A stretch of 64,000 nt of DNA. Origin: Micromonospora gifhornensis (GTDB taxonomy: Bacteria > Actinomycetota > Actinomycetes > Mycobacteriales > Micromonosporaceae). Numbering within the stretch: the first letter of the stretch is position 1; each line of letters begins with the position of its first letter. The position numbers were made by a program, and so were the translations under genes. The notes beneath the pieces were generated by a model. That model saw only the letters and a program-made list of their open reading frames with translations, searched no databases and was not told the origin of the DNA. Of this stretch, positions 32,588 through 41,186 are shown piece by piece. Where the stretch lies: positions 21,389-85,388 of the forward strand of contig NZ_BOPA01000038.1 of the NCBI RefSeq assembly GCF_016863515.1. The letters run 5' to 3'.

Positions 32588-33256
32588 CGCACCCGGGGTG
32601 GGCGAGGTGGTCGAAGGCGTCGCAGCGGGCGTCGTCGGCAACGGCGTCGGTGTGGTCGGGAACCCCGTCGGCAACGGCACGGTGACCGGGGCGTCGTCGC
32701 CGCAGGCCAGCCTACGGACGCCGGGCGGCGCGGTGACCCGTACCTCGACCGAGCACACGTCGGTGCCGGCGGTGACCAGCCGTAGCGCGCCCGCCTGCCG
32801 GCGGGTGACCACGTGCAGCGGCTCGTAGCCGGTCACGTCCAGCGCGGTGAAGTGCCAGTCCGCGGCGCACAACGGGCCTTCGCTGACCTTGACCTTGGCG
32901 TTGCGGGGCAGGAGACCGGAACGCCCCCGGACCAGATTGACGACGCCCTGACCCGACGGTTCGCCCCGGCAGGCCGCGGCGACCAGGCCGGGGTCCGTAG
33001 TCGGAACGGCCGTGCCGGCGACGGGCGGTACGGCGACGGAGGGCGGGGGTGTGCCGGGCGCGGAGGGACTGGGAGTCGCCGTGGCGGTCGGCAGTCCGGA
33101 TGTGCCGCCATCGCGCACCTCGGGAGGCTCGCCACAGCCGGACAGCAGCAGCCCGGTCAGCGCCAGGACACCGGCAGCCACGCCGACGCGCGGGCGCGAG
33201 TCGGGGCGGGCCGGGAGACGGCCGGCAGCGGCGCGACGGAGGGGACTGGACGGCAC
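32585..33256 (-). CDS. Putative lipoprotein of unknown function
   Basis: A 223-residue protein with an Arg-rich N-terminus, a hydrophobic stretch (VGVAAGVLALTGLLLSGCG) and lipobox LLSGC, so it is probably lipid-anchored outside the membrane. A Thr/Pro/Ser-rich linker precedes a domain with four Cys (AACRGEP, PLCAADW, TDVCSVEV, RLACGDD), probably two disulfides. The tail is PTTP-repeat rich. GTG 33256 is chosen because GAGGA lies 8 nt upstream and gives a normal signal length. No family recognised. Confidence 0.72.
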   Translation of the reverse strand: MPSSPLRRAAAGRLPARPDSRPRVGVAAGVLALTGLLLSGCGEPPEVRDGGTSGLPTATATPSPSAPGTPPPSVAVPPVAGTAVPTTDPGLVAAACRGEPSGQGVVNLVRGRSGLLPRNAKVKVSEGPLCAADWHFTALDVTGYEPLHVVTRRQAGALRLVTAGTDVCSVEVRVTAPPGVRRLACGDDAPVTVPLPTGFPTTPTPLPTTPAATPSTTSPTPGA

Positions 33257-33377
33257 GGGAGCGATCCTCGGGGAATGCGGGGGCGTGCATGGGGTGGGGC
33301 CCATGGTAGGAGGATCCGTTGCCGTGGTGGAAGACCGCACCGACAGCGGCCCGCGAGCCTGCGCCGGTGACCGGTGC

Positions 33378-33836
33378 TCAGACCTCGGAGAAGAAGGTCA
33401 GCGAGCCGGCGACGGCGCCACCGGCGAGCACCGGGGTGGAGACCGCGTCGACTGTCGCGTCGGGACCACCGACGATGGCCGACTCGATGCGTAACAGACC
33501 TCGGGCCAGGCGGCCCGAGGTGAGCGCGAGCAGGGGTGGGATCTTGTCGATCTCCGGCTCGGTCAGCTCGCCCCGGTTGGCGGTGAAATCCAGCAGGCGC
33601 AACCCGCCGTCGAGCAGCGGCAGGCCGATCAGATCCTCCGGCGTACCCAGACAGAGCAGCTCACAGCCGGCGGCGGAGACGGCCACCACCCGCGTCTGGT
33701 CGTCGATCAGCAGGCACGGCTCGTCCGCGCTGGACACCGTCGCCGACCAGCGACCGATGTTGTCGCACTCCTGCTCTGTCGGTGTCCCCGTCGTGGGCGC
33801 GAACACTTCCGAGAGCGAGAGTTCGACGTGGGCCAC
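33378..33836 (-). CDS. PAS-domain-like small sensory protein
   Basis: A 152-residue soluble protein. ATVSSADEPCLLIDDQTRVVAVSAAGCELL looks like the start of a PAS domain, and GLPLLDGGLRLLDFTANRGELTEPEIDKIPPL continues it. AGSLTFFSEV closes the fold. GTG 33836 follows AGGAGG by 4 nt. No output domain is present, so it may act by interacting with other proteins. Confidence 0.6.
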   Translation of the reverse strand: MAHVELSLSEVFAPTTGTPTEQECDNIGRWSATVSSADEPCLLIDDQTRVVAVSAAGCELLCLGTPEDLIGLPLLDGGLRLLDFTANRGELTEPEIDKIPPLLALTSGRLARGLLRIESAIVGGPDATVDAVSTPVLAGGAVAGSLTFFSEV

Positions 33837-33870
33837 CGCGCCTCCTATGTACACCAACGGTACGTCCACG

Positions 33871-34009
33871 CTAGCCGGTCATCGCGGCGACCGCCGACCG
33901 TGCGTCGCGCATCGGGTCGTCGGTGGGATCGGTGTCCCGGTCGGCAGCGGAGCCGGCCGGGACGAGTACCGAGCCGGGACAGCCCGGCCGCGTGGCGTCG
34001 TCGCAGACG
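33871..34009. other. Short intergenic stretch
   Basis: About 140 nt between the PAS-like gene and the NERD-like gene stop. A frame on the minus strand (33871-34089) is open here but overlaps the NERD-like gene and has low-complexity composition, so it is not called a gene. TAGCGT and TACCGT sites near 33850-33870 may be -10 boxes for the PAS-like gene. Confidence 0.3.
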
Positions 34010-34744
34010 TTACCGGTGGGTGGCCGCCTTGTCAGCGGCCGTTCGGCCGTCCTCGTACCACCGGTAGTCCGCCGCCGGCTGGTGTCCACCGGTGGTCCAG
34101 GTGCTGGGATGCTGGGCCACCCGGGAGAGCTTCTCCGCCGTGGCCGGACTGATCCGGTTGCCGCCTGCGACGAGCAACCGGTCGAGTTCCCGGTGCGTGG
34201 CCATCAGGCAGTCCTTCGGCAGGCCGTAGACGCTGATCACGCCGGAGCCGACGAAGGTCAGCACCGGCGTGACCGGAATCGGATGGCCGACAGCCGAGGT
34301 GAGCGCCTTGCTGGCTCGCCGGGCGTCCCGCCGGGCCTCCGTCACGTACGGCGGACGCTTGCCGTTGATCTGCACCACGTCACCGGCGACCAGCACGCGA
34401 GCCCTACCGTGGTCGGCGATGGTGACCGCGAAAAGGCCGCTGGGACCGATGGCGAGGAACCCGGCCCGGTTGTCGTCGCTCTCGTCGAGCAGCACGTCGG
34501 CGGGATCCACCCGGGGCCAGTCGACAACGTGCCACGCCGGCCCGAGGTGGCCCAGTTGGCCCAACGCGCGGGCACCGGCTGCCTCCAGCCGCCGCGCGCC
34601 ACGCTCGGCCCGGCGACGCCGGGCCCACTCCAACGGGGACGGACGAGCGGCCACCCCTGCCGCCTCCGTCCGGGGGTGCGGTACCGCCACGGGCGGCAGT
34701 GCCCGGGGCGAGGGTACGGCTCGACGAGCGGGGAAGACAGTCAT
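34010..34744 (-). CDS. NERD-like nuclease-related domain protein
   Basis: A 244-residue protein. After a basic, Ala/Arg-rich N-terminus, WHVVDWPRVDPADVLLDESDDNRAGFLAIGPSGLFAVTIADHGRARV and VVQINGKRPPYVTEARRDARRAS follow the NERD pattern (an acidic pair followed by a GPSG-F-V strand and basic helix), here with altered key residues. VTPVLTFVGSGVISVYGLPKDC and LDRLLVAGGNRISPATAEKLSRVA complete it. GGAGG-N5-ATG supports the start. Whether it cleaves DNA is doubtful. Confidence 0.55.
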   Translation of the reverse strand: MTVFPARRAVPSPRALPPVAVPHPRTEAAGVAARPSPLEWARRRRAERGARRLEAAGARALGQLGHLGPAWHVVDWPRVDPADVLLDESDDNRAGFLAIGPSGLFAVTIADHGRARVLVAGDVVQINGKRPPYVTEARRDARRASKALTSAVGHPIPVTPVLTFVGSGVISVYGLPKDCLMATHRELDRLLVAGGNRISPATAEKLSRVAQHPSTWTTGGHQPAADYRWYEDGRTAADKAATHR

Positions 34745-34839
34745 CGCGACCTCCGGCAAAAGGTCCCTCGAAGTTACGTTCCCACTACACTACGTTGCTG
34801 GTCCGGGTGGTCGGCAAGCCGGAGCGCCGGAATGACTGC

Positions 34840-34860
34840 GGATGAATGCCGTATTCATCC
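34840..34860. promoter_or_regulatory. Palindromic operator candidate upstream of arcA
   Basis: GGATGAAT-GCCGT-ATTCATCC is a perfect 8-bp dyad, 35-55 nt upstream of the arcA -10. It resembles ArgR boxes (TGAAT-N4-ATTCA) but with a 5-nt centre. It could bind ArgR or another arginine-sensing factor. Confidence 0.5.
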
Positions 34861-34895
34861 ACAGCTGTTTTCCCAGATGCCGCCAAACCCTGTCC

Positions 34896-34901
34896 TACGC
34901 T
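34896..34901 (+). promoter_or_regulatory. -10 box (TACGCT) of a predicted leaderless arcA transcript
   Basis: TACGCT-N6-GTG(34908). Confidence 0.45.
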
Positions 34902-34907
34902 GCGAGA

Positions 34908-36107
34908 GTGAGCCACTACGTGGACAGTGAGGTCGGTCGGCTCGGCAGCGTGCTGTTGCACCGACCGGGGCCGGAACTCGCCCGACTCACCCCACGCAAC
35001 AACGACTCCCTCCTGTTCGACGCGATCCCCTGGGTGGGACGGGCACAGGAGGAGCACGACGGGTTCGCCGACGCGCTGCGCGCCCGCGACGTCGAGGTGC
35101 TCTACCTGACCGACCTGCTCACCGAGACGTTGGCGGTGGCCGACGCCCGGCACGAACTCACCGAGCAGGTGCTCGACTCTCCCCGGCTCGGCGACACCCT
35201 GCGGGCCCGGGTCGCCGCCCACCTGTCGTACCTCGACCCCGCCGCCCTCGCCGGCGTTCTGGTGGCCGGGCTGGCCCACGAGGAACTGAGAATCGGCCGG
35301 GACCGCCCGGGTGGGCTGGTGTACACCCTGATGGACCGGCACGACTTCGTCATCGAACCGCTGCCCAACCTGCTGTTCACCCGGGACTCGTCGTTGTGGA
35401 TCCGGGACCGCGTGGGCGTGACCAGCCTGGCCATGCCGGCCCGCCGCCGGGAGACCACCCTGACGGACGCGATCTACCGCCACCATCCGCGGTTCGCCAA
35501 CACCGAGTTCGTCTACCGGCCCGAGCTGGAGCACCTGGAGGGCGGCGACGTCCTGCTGCTGGCGCCCGGGGTGCTGGCCGTCGGGGTGGGCGAGCGGACC
35601 ACTCCGGCCGGTGCCGAGCGACTGGCCCGTCGGGTCTTCGCCGCCGAACTGGCCCACACCATCCTCGTCGTGCCGATCGCCCAGGAACGGGCGACCATGC
35701 ACCTCGACACCATCTGCACGATGGTCGACGTCGACGCGGTGCTGATGTACCCGAACATCGCCACCTCGCTGTCGGCGTACACCGTGATCGCCGGCGCCGA
35801 CGGCGACGACCCGCGGGTCGACGGGCCGGCGCCGTTCCTGCGGGCGGCGGCCGACGCGATGGACCTGGATCAGCTCCGGGTCATCGACACCGGCCTCGAC
35901 CCGGTCACCGCCGAGCGGGAACAGTGGGACGACGGCAACAACACGCTGGCGTTGGCACCCCGACTCTGTGTCGGCTACGAACGCAACATCGAGACCAACG
36001 CGCAGCTGGAACGGGCTGGCATCGAGATCATCCCGATCGCCGGATCTGAGCTGGGATCCGGCCGAGGCGGCCCCCGCTGCATGTCCTGCCCCCTGCTGCG
36101 GGGGTGA
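34908..36107 (+). CDS. arcA: Arginine deiminase ArcA
   Basis: A 399-residue enzyme that converts arginine to citrulline and ammonia. The full guanidino-modifying active site is visible: DSEVGRLGSVLLHRPGPELARLTP, LPNLLFTRDSSLWI, LEGGDVLLLAPGVLAVGVGERTT, MHLDTICTMVDVDAVLMYP with catalytic His, WDDGNNTLAL, and a C-terminal GPRCMSCPLLR with the nucleophilic Cys. The GTG at 34908 follows TACGCT by 6 nt. arcB and arcC are not adjacent, so the product may feed other pathways. Confidence 0.95.
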   Translation: MSHYVDSEVGRLGSVLLHRPGPELARLTPRNNDSLLFDAIPWVGRAQEEHDGFADALRARDVEVLYLTDLLTETLAVADARHELTEQVLDSPRLGDTLRARVAAHLSYLDPAALAGVLVAGLAHEELRIGRDRPGGLVYTLMDRHDFVIEPLPNLLFTRDSSLWIRDRVGVTSLAMPARRRETTLTDAIYRHHPRFANTEFVYRPELEHLEGGDVLLLAPGVLAVGVGERTTPAGAERLARRVFAAELAHTILVVPIAQERATMHLDTICTMVDVDAVLMYPNIATSLSAYTVIAGADGDDPRVDGPAPFLRAAADAMDLDQLRVIDTGLDPVTAEREQWDDGNNTLALAPRLCVGYERNIETNAQLERAGIEIIPIAGSELGSGRGGPRCMSCPLLRG

Positions 36108-36119
36108 GAAGGGCGACCC

Positions 36120-37004
36120 TCAGCGCAGGGTGAGCTGGCGGCCGAGCAGACCCTGCCGGGACCGGCGGGCCGCTGCGTCGATCGGGCCGGTCTCGGCGAG
36201 CGCCTCGGCGTACCGCTTGGCGAACTCGGCGACCGGCTCCTCCCAGTCGCTCGCCGGCACGTCCTCGGGCAGATCCCAGACCGGCACCAGTCGCCCGTGC
36301 GCACGGAACATGCCCGCGAACTTGGTCGACTCACCCAGGGTCAGCGAGCCGGCCGCGCTCAGCCGCGCCAGGGCGTCCAGGGCGGCCTCCTCGTCCTCGG
36401 GCAGCACCCAGCGCACGTGCGCCTTCTCCGGCACCCGGCACCAGTACGCGGCAGGTGCGGCAGCCAACCGTACGGTCGGGTAGATCGCCGCGTTGGCCCG
36501 CTCCAGCGACGCCTGCACGGTCGGGTCGTCGACGGCCTCCGGAACCAGCCAGAACTCGAACCCCTCGTGCAGGGTGATCTCCAGCGGACCGTCGGCCAGG
36601 ATGTCCTGAAGTCGGGGCCCGGGACCGGGCAGCGGCGGCACGGCGACCGGCGCGCCCGGTTCCGTCCGCAGCGCGCAGAGCAGCGACTCGGCCAGATCCC
36701 GCGACACGTCACCGGACTGCTGGTGCCGCTGGAGCCCGATGAAGACGCGCCCGTCCTGCCGGCTCATCGCCGGGGCGGCCATCGGCAACACCGTGGCCAG
36801 CGTGATCGGGCGGTCGCCGTACTCCTCGGTCAGCGCCGGGGTGAGCCGCAGCGGAGCGGAGGCGGCGGGCACCAGCTCGCGCAGGGCGATCCACTCCGGC
36901 TCGTCGGCCAGCCCTTCGAAGGGGCGGGGCACGAAGACGTCGCGTACCCGCTCCCGCTTCGTGCTCGCAGTGGCCGCCCGCTGGTTCTTTCGACGCTTGC
37001 TCAC
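36120..37004 (-). CDS. DUF5926-family protein
   Basis: A 294-residue protein with a basic start (SKRRKNQRAATASTKRERVRDVFVPRPFEGL), then EWIALRELVPAASAPLRL, VFIGLQRHQQSGDVSRDLAESLLCAL, and EAVDDPTVQASLERANAAIYPTVRL. This pattern is found in actinobacterial proteins annotated DUF5926 and sometimes loosely as SecA-related. Function unknown. GTG 37004 has TAGGCT 8 nt upstream. Confidence 0.7.
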   Translation of the reverse strand: MSKRRKNQRAATASTKRERVRDVFVPRPFEGLADEPEWIALRELVPAASAPLRLTPALTEEYGDRPITLATVLPMAAPAMSRQDGRVFIGLQRHQQSGDVSRDLAESLLCALRTEPGAPVAVPPLPGPGPRLQDILADGPLEITLHEGFEFWLVPEAVDDPTVQASLERANAAIYPTVRLAAAPAAYWCRVPEKAHVRWVLPEDEEAALDALARLSAAGSLTLGESTKFAGMFRAHGRLVPVWDLPEDVPASDWEEPVAEFAKRYAEALAETGPIDAAARRSRQGLLGRQLTLR

Positions 37005-37012
37005 GGCGACAC

Positions 37013-37018
37013 AGCCTA
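37013..37018 (-). promoter_or_regulatory. -10 box (TAGGCT) before the DUF5926 gene
   Basis: TAGGCT-N8-GTG(37004) on the minus strand. Confidence 0.4.
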
Positions 37019-37074
37019 GAGGCCCCGGCGGCACCGCGTGGGCCGGACCCACCCCTGCCACCTTGGCGGGCCGT

Positions 37075-37521
37075 TCAGCCGGCGGTCACCAGGCCCGGAC
37101 GTTGCGGCACGGGATCGAAGTCGGCCCAGACGCTCTGCCCGAGACCGTCGCGTTCCACGCCCCACCGGCTGGCCAGCCCGGAGACGATGTGCAGGCCACG
37201 GCCGTCGGCCGCGCCCAGGTCGGCGGGCCGGATCTGCGGACCGCAGGTGGCCCCGCCGTCGGTGACCTGAAGCCGGACCTGGGTGCCCCCGGACGTGGCG
37301 CGCAGCCGCCAGGACACCCGGACCACCCCACCGGGCAGCGGGTCGGCGTGCCGGACGGCGTTGCCCACCAACTCGGCCAGGACCGCCACCAGGTCGGCGA
37401 GGATCGCCGGAGTCACCGCCTCGGCCAACTCGGTGGCCAGCCGGTGTCGGGCGACCCGCGCCCCGGTGGCGTGGTGCGGCACCACCACGCACCACGCTCG
37501 TTCGACAGCTGTGGTCGACAC
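37075..37521 (-). CDS. Anti-sigma-factor-type ATP-binding protein (HATPase_c)
   Basis: A 148-residue single-domain GHKL ATPase. HRLATELAEAVTPAILADLVAVLAELVGNAVRHAD contains the N box (ELVxNAVxH), LQVTDGGATC the G1 box, and GRGLHIVSGLASRWGVE the G2 box. Such RsbW/SpoIIAB-like proteins are serine kinases that regulate sigma factors. The GTG start has GAGGGG 5 nt upstream. The kinase at 37556 lies just upstream in the same direction. Confidence 0.85.
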   Translation of the reverse strand: MSTTAVERAWCVVVPHHATGARVARHRLATELAEAVTPAILADLVAVLAELVGNAVRHADPLPGGVVRVSWRLRATSGGTQVRLQVTDGGATCGPQIRPADLGAADGRGLHIVSGLASRWGVERDGLGQSVWADFDPVPQRPGLVTAG

Positions 37522-37555
37522 CTCTGCCCCTCTTCCGCCCCCGTGCTCCCACCGG

Positions 37556-38806
37556 TCACCTGGAGGGCAGTCGCATCTCTGCGACCGTACCTCCGCCGGT
37601 CCTCGGTCGAAGGAATACCCATCCATTCTGCTGTTCAACGATCCGACGGACGAGATAGAGGCCCAGACCGGTGCCGGGATAGCGCCGCCGGTCGCCGGAG
37701 TCGCCCTGCCAGAACCGTTCGAAGGCGCGTTCGACGTGATCCGGGTGGATGCCGATGCCGCGGTCACTGACCTGGAGGCTGACCGTCCGGCCGTCGGCCG
37801 CTGCGCTGATCTCGATGGGCGAGCCGGGTGGGGAGTACTTTCCTGCGTTGGTGACCAGTTCGGTGAGCACGGTGGCGAGACTCTGCCGGTGCCCGACCGC
37901 TCGGGGCAGGTCGGCCGGCACCTGGAGCGTGGCGCGGCGGCGCAGGTCGGCCGGCAGGTTGGCGACGGCGACCCGGAGCGTCTCGGCGAAGTCGAACGGG
38001 GCCGGGGGACCGTCGCCCGGCCACACCTCGGCGGCGGAGGAGAGCAGTCGGTCGAGCAGCCGGGCCAGTTCGTTCGCCCGTTGCCCGATGACCCGGGCGG
38101 CCTGCCGCCGGTCGGCCTCGCCGAGCGACTCCCAGTGGTCGTTGAGGGTGTCCGCGTACCCCTTGATGACGGTCACCGGGGTACGCAGCTCGTGGCTGGT
38201 GACGGCGACGAAGAGGTCCCGTTCACGGTCGTGGCGTTGCTGGTCGAGGGCGTCCCGCAGGTCCGGCCCGTCGGCGCGGGTCGCGACCGTCGGATCGTCA
38301 CCCTGCACCGGCAGGCGGCTGTGGTCGCCGTACATGTGCGCGATGCAGGTGCCGAGGTAGGCGACCACTCCCCGTTCCTCGGTGCTGGGTTCCTCGGCGT
38401 CGGCGGGGTAGAGAGCGTGCAGACTGCCGACGGTGTGCCCGCCGAGTTCCGCCCGGGACACGACCATGCGCAGCAGGCCACGGCCGGCCAGTTCGACGGC
38501 GAGTTGGTTGGTCAGCTGGTCGGTCCGTACGCACCGCACGCGCGGCCCGGAGAGCAGGCAGGTGGTGGCCGGGTCGTTGGCCGGCACCGGCCGACCGACG
38601 ATCCACTCGGCGGCGCCGGTGGCGGCGATCACCCGCCCACCGCTCGGCGCGAACTCCACGAACGCCATGCCTGCCGCACCGAGGGCCGGCTGGGCCATCC
38701 GGAGCAGTCGGTTCAGGACCGGCAGGCCCGCGTCACCGGAATTGATCATCTCGATGATGACGGTGTGCCCGGCTATGAGGGCCGAGTAGTCGGTGCGGTC
38801 CGGCAT
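37556..38806 (-). CDS. Sensor histidine kinase with GAF-like domain
   Basis: A 416-residue soluble kinase. Residues about 28-165 form a GAF-like sensor. HisKA has LFVAVTSHELRTPVTVIKGYADTL with phospho-acceptor His205. The catalytic domain has VLTELVTNAGKYSP (N box), VSDRGIGIHPDHVERAFERFWQ (G1/F boxes) and YPGTGLGLYLVRRIVEQQNG (G2 box). It has no transmembrane segment. No response regulator is adjacent, so it is an orphan kinase. Start ATG 38806. Confidence 0.88.
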   Translation of the reverse strand: MPDRTDYSALIAGHTVIIEMINSGDAGLPVLNRLLRMAQPALGAAGMAFVEFAPSGGRVIAATGAAEWIVGRPVPANDPATTCLLSGPRVRCVRTDQLTNQLAVELAGRGLLRMVVSRAELGGHTVGSLHALYPADAEEPSTEERGVVAYLGTCIAHMYGDHSRLPVQGDDPTVATRADGPDLRDALDQQRHDRERDLFVAVTSHELRTPVTVIKGYADTLNDHWESLGEADRRQAARVIGQRANELARLLDRLLSSAAEVWPGDGPPAPFDFAETLRVAVANLPADLRRRATLQVPADLPRAVGHRQSLATVLTELVTNAGKYSPPGSPIEISAAADGRTVSLQVSDRGIGIHPDHVERAFERFWQGDSGDRRRYPGTGLGLYLVRRIVEQQNGWVFLRPRTGGGTVAEMRLPSR

Positions 38807-38855
38807 GACCCAGAGTGTGCACCGCAATTCGTGTATCTGGGCACCCCCGAGTGGG

Positions 38856-39647
38856 TTACCGGGCCAATCGGGCAAGCGTGTGCGCCGGACGGTCGGTGAT
38901 CACGCCGTCGACCCCGGCGGCCAGCACCAGATCGAGGTCGTTCGGCTCGTTCACCGTCCAGACGTAGACCTGGTTGCCGGCTGCCCGCAGGGCGGGCACC
39001 AGCATCGGCCGGGCCCGCACCAGCCCGATGCCCGGACCGGCGATGCCGGCACCGAACGGCAGGCGACCGAGGCGCAGCCAGCGCGGCAGCACCTCCAGCA
39101 GCAGCACCGTCGGCAGCGCGGGAGCAAGAGCCCGGATCCGGCGTACGGCCAGCGGGGAGAACGACATCACGGTGACCTGTACCGGGGCGTCCGGGCGCGG
39201 TTCGGCCAGCCCGTGGCGGCGCAGCAGGGCGACCAGTCGGCGCTCCACGTCCCCGCCGTGGCGGGACGGGTGCTTGGTCTCCACCAGCAGCCGTACCGGT
39301 CGACCGGCGGCGAGGACCGCCTCCAACAGCCGTTCGAGGGTGAGCAGCCGGGTGTGCGACTCGTCGAGCACCTCGTCACCGTCGGGGGGTACGCAGCCCG
39401 GGTGCCAGGAACCGAAGTCCAGGCTCTCCAACTCGGCGAGGGTACGGGTGCTGACCGGCCCCCGGCCGTTGCTGGTCCGCTCCAACCGGCGGTCGTGTAC
39501 GCAGACCAGGTGCCCGTCGCGGGTCAGCCGTACGTCGCACTCCAGCCCGTCGGCACCCTCGTCGAGCGCCCGCAGATAGGCCGCGAGGGTGTGTTCGGGC
39601 AGGTCGTGCGAGGCGCCACGGTGCGCGAATACGAGGGGTGCGCCCAT
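38856..39647 (-). CDS. Glycerophosphodiester phosphodiesterase
   Basis: A 263-residue cytosolic GDPD with the catalytic set: FAHRGASHDLPEHTLAAY, LECDVRLTRDGHLVCVHDRRLERT, and VETKHPS. WTVNEPNDLDLVLAAGVDGVITDRP is the C-terminal part of the TIM barrel. It hydrolyses glycerophosphodiesters from phospholipid turnover to glycerol-3-phosphate and an alcohol. No signal peptide is visible, so it acts inside the cell. Confidence 0.93.
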   Translation of the reverse strand: MGAPLVFAHRGASHDLPEHTLAAYLRALDEGADGLECDVRLTRDGHLVCVHDRRLERTSNGRGPVSTRTLAELESLDFGSWHPGCVPPDGDEVLDESHTRLLTLERLLEAVLAAGRPVRLLVETKHPSRHGGDVERRLVALLRRHGLAEPRPDAPVQVTVMSFSPLAVRRIRALAPALPTVLLLEVLPRWLRLGRLPFGAGIAGPGIGLVRARPMLVPALRAAGNQVYVWTVNEPNDLDLVLAAGVDGVITDRPAHTLARLAR

Positions 39648-39653
39648 TGCGCC

Positions 39654-39989
39654 CTACAGGACCCGGCCCGGCTGCCCGTTGTCGGCGACCACCGGCCGTC
39701 CGGTGCTCGCCCAGTCGCCCATCCCGCCCGCGACGTTGCGGACCTGGTCCCACCCGTTGCGCATCAGGTACGCCACGACCTGGGCGGAACGCCCGCCCGA
39801 GCGGCAGATGACGGCCACGTCGCGGTCGGTCGGCACCTCGGCGATCCGGGCCGGCAATTCCATCATCGGCAGGTGGTGGGCCTCCGGCGCGTGGCCGGCG
39901 GCCCATTCGTCGTCCTCCCGGACGTCGAGCAGGTACGTGTCGTCGGTGATCTCGGAAACGGTCACGGTGGGTATCTGGGATCCGAACAC
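39654..39989 (-). CDS. Rhodanese-domain sulfurtransferase
   Basis: A 111-residue single rhodanese domain: TYLLDVREDDEWAAGHAPEAHHLPM, catalytic loop VICRSGGRSAQVVAYLMRNGW and NVAGGMGDWASTGRPV. The Cys in CRSGGRS carries the persulfide. GTG 39989 has TACCCT 8 nt upstream; a TTG at 39998 is the alternative. It ends 6 nt before the GDPD start, so the two are co-transcribed. Confidence 0.9.
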   Translation of the reverse strand: MFGSQIPTVTVSEITDDTYLLDVREDDEWAAGHAPEAHHLPMMELPARIAEVPTDRDVAVICRSGGRSAQVVAYLMRNGWDQVRNVAGGMGDWASTGRPVVADNGQPGRVL

Positions 39990-40048
39990 GGGTACCAAGG
40001 GTAGATCCTCGGCGGGCCCGGCGAGGATCTACGCCACCCAAGGCTCCG

Positions 40049-41014
40049 TCAGAGCTGGGTCACCCAGCGCGGATGCGCACCTGCCCACTGCGGCATCCGG
40101 GTGCCGCGAACCGCGTCGAACAGTCCTTCACCGCCGTTGTCGAGCAGGACGTAGGAGACCTGGTCGATGGTCTGCGGGTACGACGGCACCTGCACACCGC
40201 GCAGTCCGTCGGTGGAGAGTCCGCGCAGGGCGAGCAGCAGATCCTCCACCGGTACGCCGTTGGTGTCCACGGTCAACGACTCGCCGACCGCCTTGATGAG
40301 CTGGTGCATCTGGACGGGGTTGGTGCGTACCCGGGTCTCGCCCGCACGTTCGAGCATCGCCCCCAGCAGCTGCTGCTGGTGGGTCTGCCGGTCGTAGTCG
40401 CCGCCGGGCAGGTCGTAGCGCTGGCGTACGTAGTCCAGCGCCGCAGCGCCGTCCATCCGCTGACAGCCGGGCTGGAAGACCCGGTTGGTGTGGATCGAGC
40501 GCACCTCGGTCCGTACGCACATCTCGACGCCGTCGAGCAGGTCGATGACGCTGCGTAGTCCGGCGAAGTCGACAAGGGCGGCACCGTCGAAGCGGATCCC
40601 GGTGAGCCGGGTCAGCGTGGTGGAGAGCAACTGGGCACCGGACTGGCCGCCTCCGCCGTACTCGTAAGCGGTGTTGATCTTGTCTTCGCCGCCCGGCCAG
40701 CCGGCCGCGGCCGGGATGCTGACCAGCAGGTCCCGGGGTACGGAGACGAGGTAGCCCTCACGCAGCCCGGCGGGGACGTGCACGATGAGGATGGTGTCGG
40801 TGCGTTGCTCCGGACCGGTGTCGCCGGGACGCCGGTCCGAGCCGACGAGCAGGTAGTTGAGCGGCCCGTCCAGGTCGGTACGGTCGGTGCGGGCGGACGG
40901 ATCGAGCAGCTGCTCCTGGGTGATGGTGCGTTCGTACCGGTCGGCAAGCACCCGCAGGCCGACCACGGCGACCGCCGCCAGCAGCACCACCACCAGCCCG
41001 GCTCCGAGCAGCAC
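40049..41014 (-). CDS. LCP (LytR-CpsA-Psr) family cell-wall ligase, copy 1
   Basis: A 321-residue membrane-anchored LCP protein that transfers polyprenyl-linked glycopolymers to peptidoglycan. It has one N-terminal helix (VLLGAGLVVVLLAAVAVVGL) and the domain motifs YLLVGSDRRPGDTG, RTDTILIVHVP, YLVSVPRDLLVSIP, KINTAYEYGG, LDGVEMCVRTEVR and ALDYVRQRYDLPGGDYDRQTHQQQL. The frame stays open upstream of the GTG (to a TGA near 41128) and encodes a basic cytoplasmic tail RPPGKGSRHPRWAR, yet has no ATG, GTG or TTG; see findings. Confidence 0.9.
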   Translation of the reverse strand: MLLGAGLVVVLLAAVAVVGLRVLADRYERTITQEQLLDPSARTDRTDLDGPLNYLLVGSDRRPGDTGPEQRTDTILIVHVPAGLREGYLVSVPRDLLVSIPAAAGWPGGEDKINTAYEYGGGGQSGAQLLSTTLTRLTGIRFDGAALVDFAGLRSVIDLLDGVEMCVRTEVRSIHTNRVFQPGCQRMDGAAALDYVRQRYDLPGGDYDRQTHQQQLLGAMLERAGETRVRTNPVQMHQLIKAVGESLTVDTNGVPVEDLLLALRGLSTDGLRGVQVPSYPQTIDQVSYVLLDNGGEGLFDAVRGTRMPQWAGAHPRWVTQL

Positions 41015-41186
41015 GCGGGCCCAGCGCGGATGCCGGGAACCCTTTCCCGGCGGCCGCGTCCCGCCGTCGCGCGCCCGACTGGCCGTGACGTCCCTCCCGC
41101 TGACCCGACCTGAACACTTCTCATGTCAGGCTAGGAGAGGCTTACGCAGCGTGACGGGGGTTTGCGGAGATCCGCGCCCCCGCCGG

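Noticed and set aside
33871..34089. Small minus-strand frame of 72 codons
   Set aside because: It overlaps the NERD-like gene by 80 nt and is composed of Arg, Thr, Pro and Asp without any recognisable pattern; not supported as a gene.
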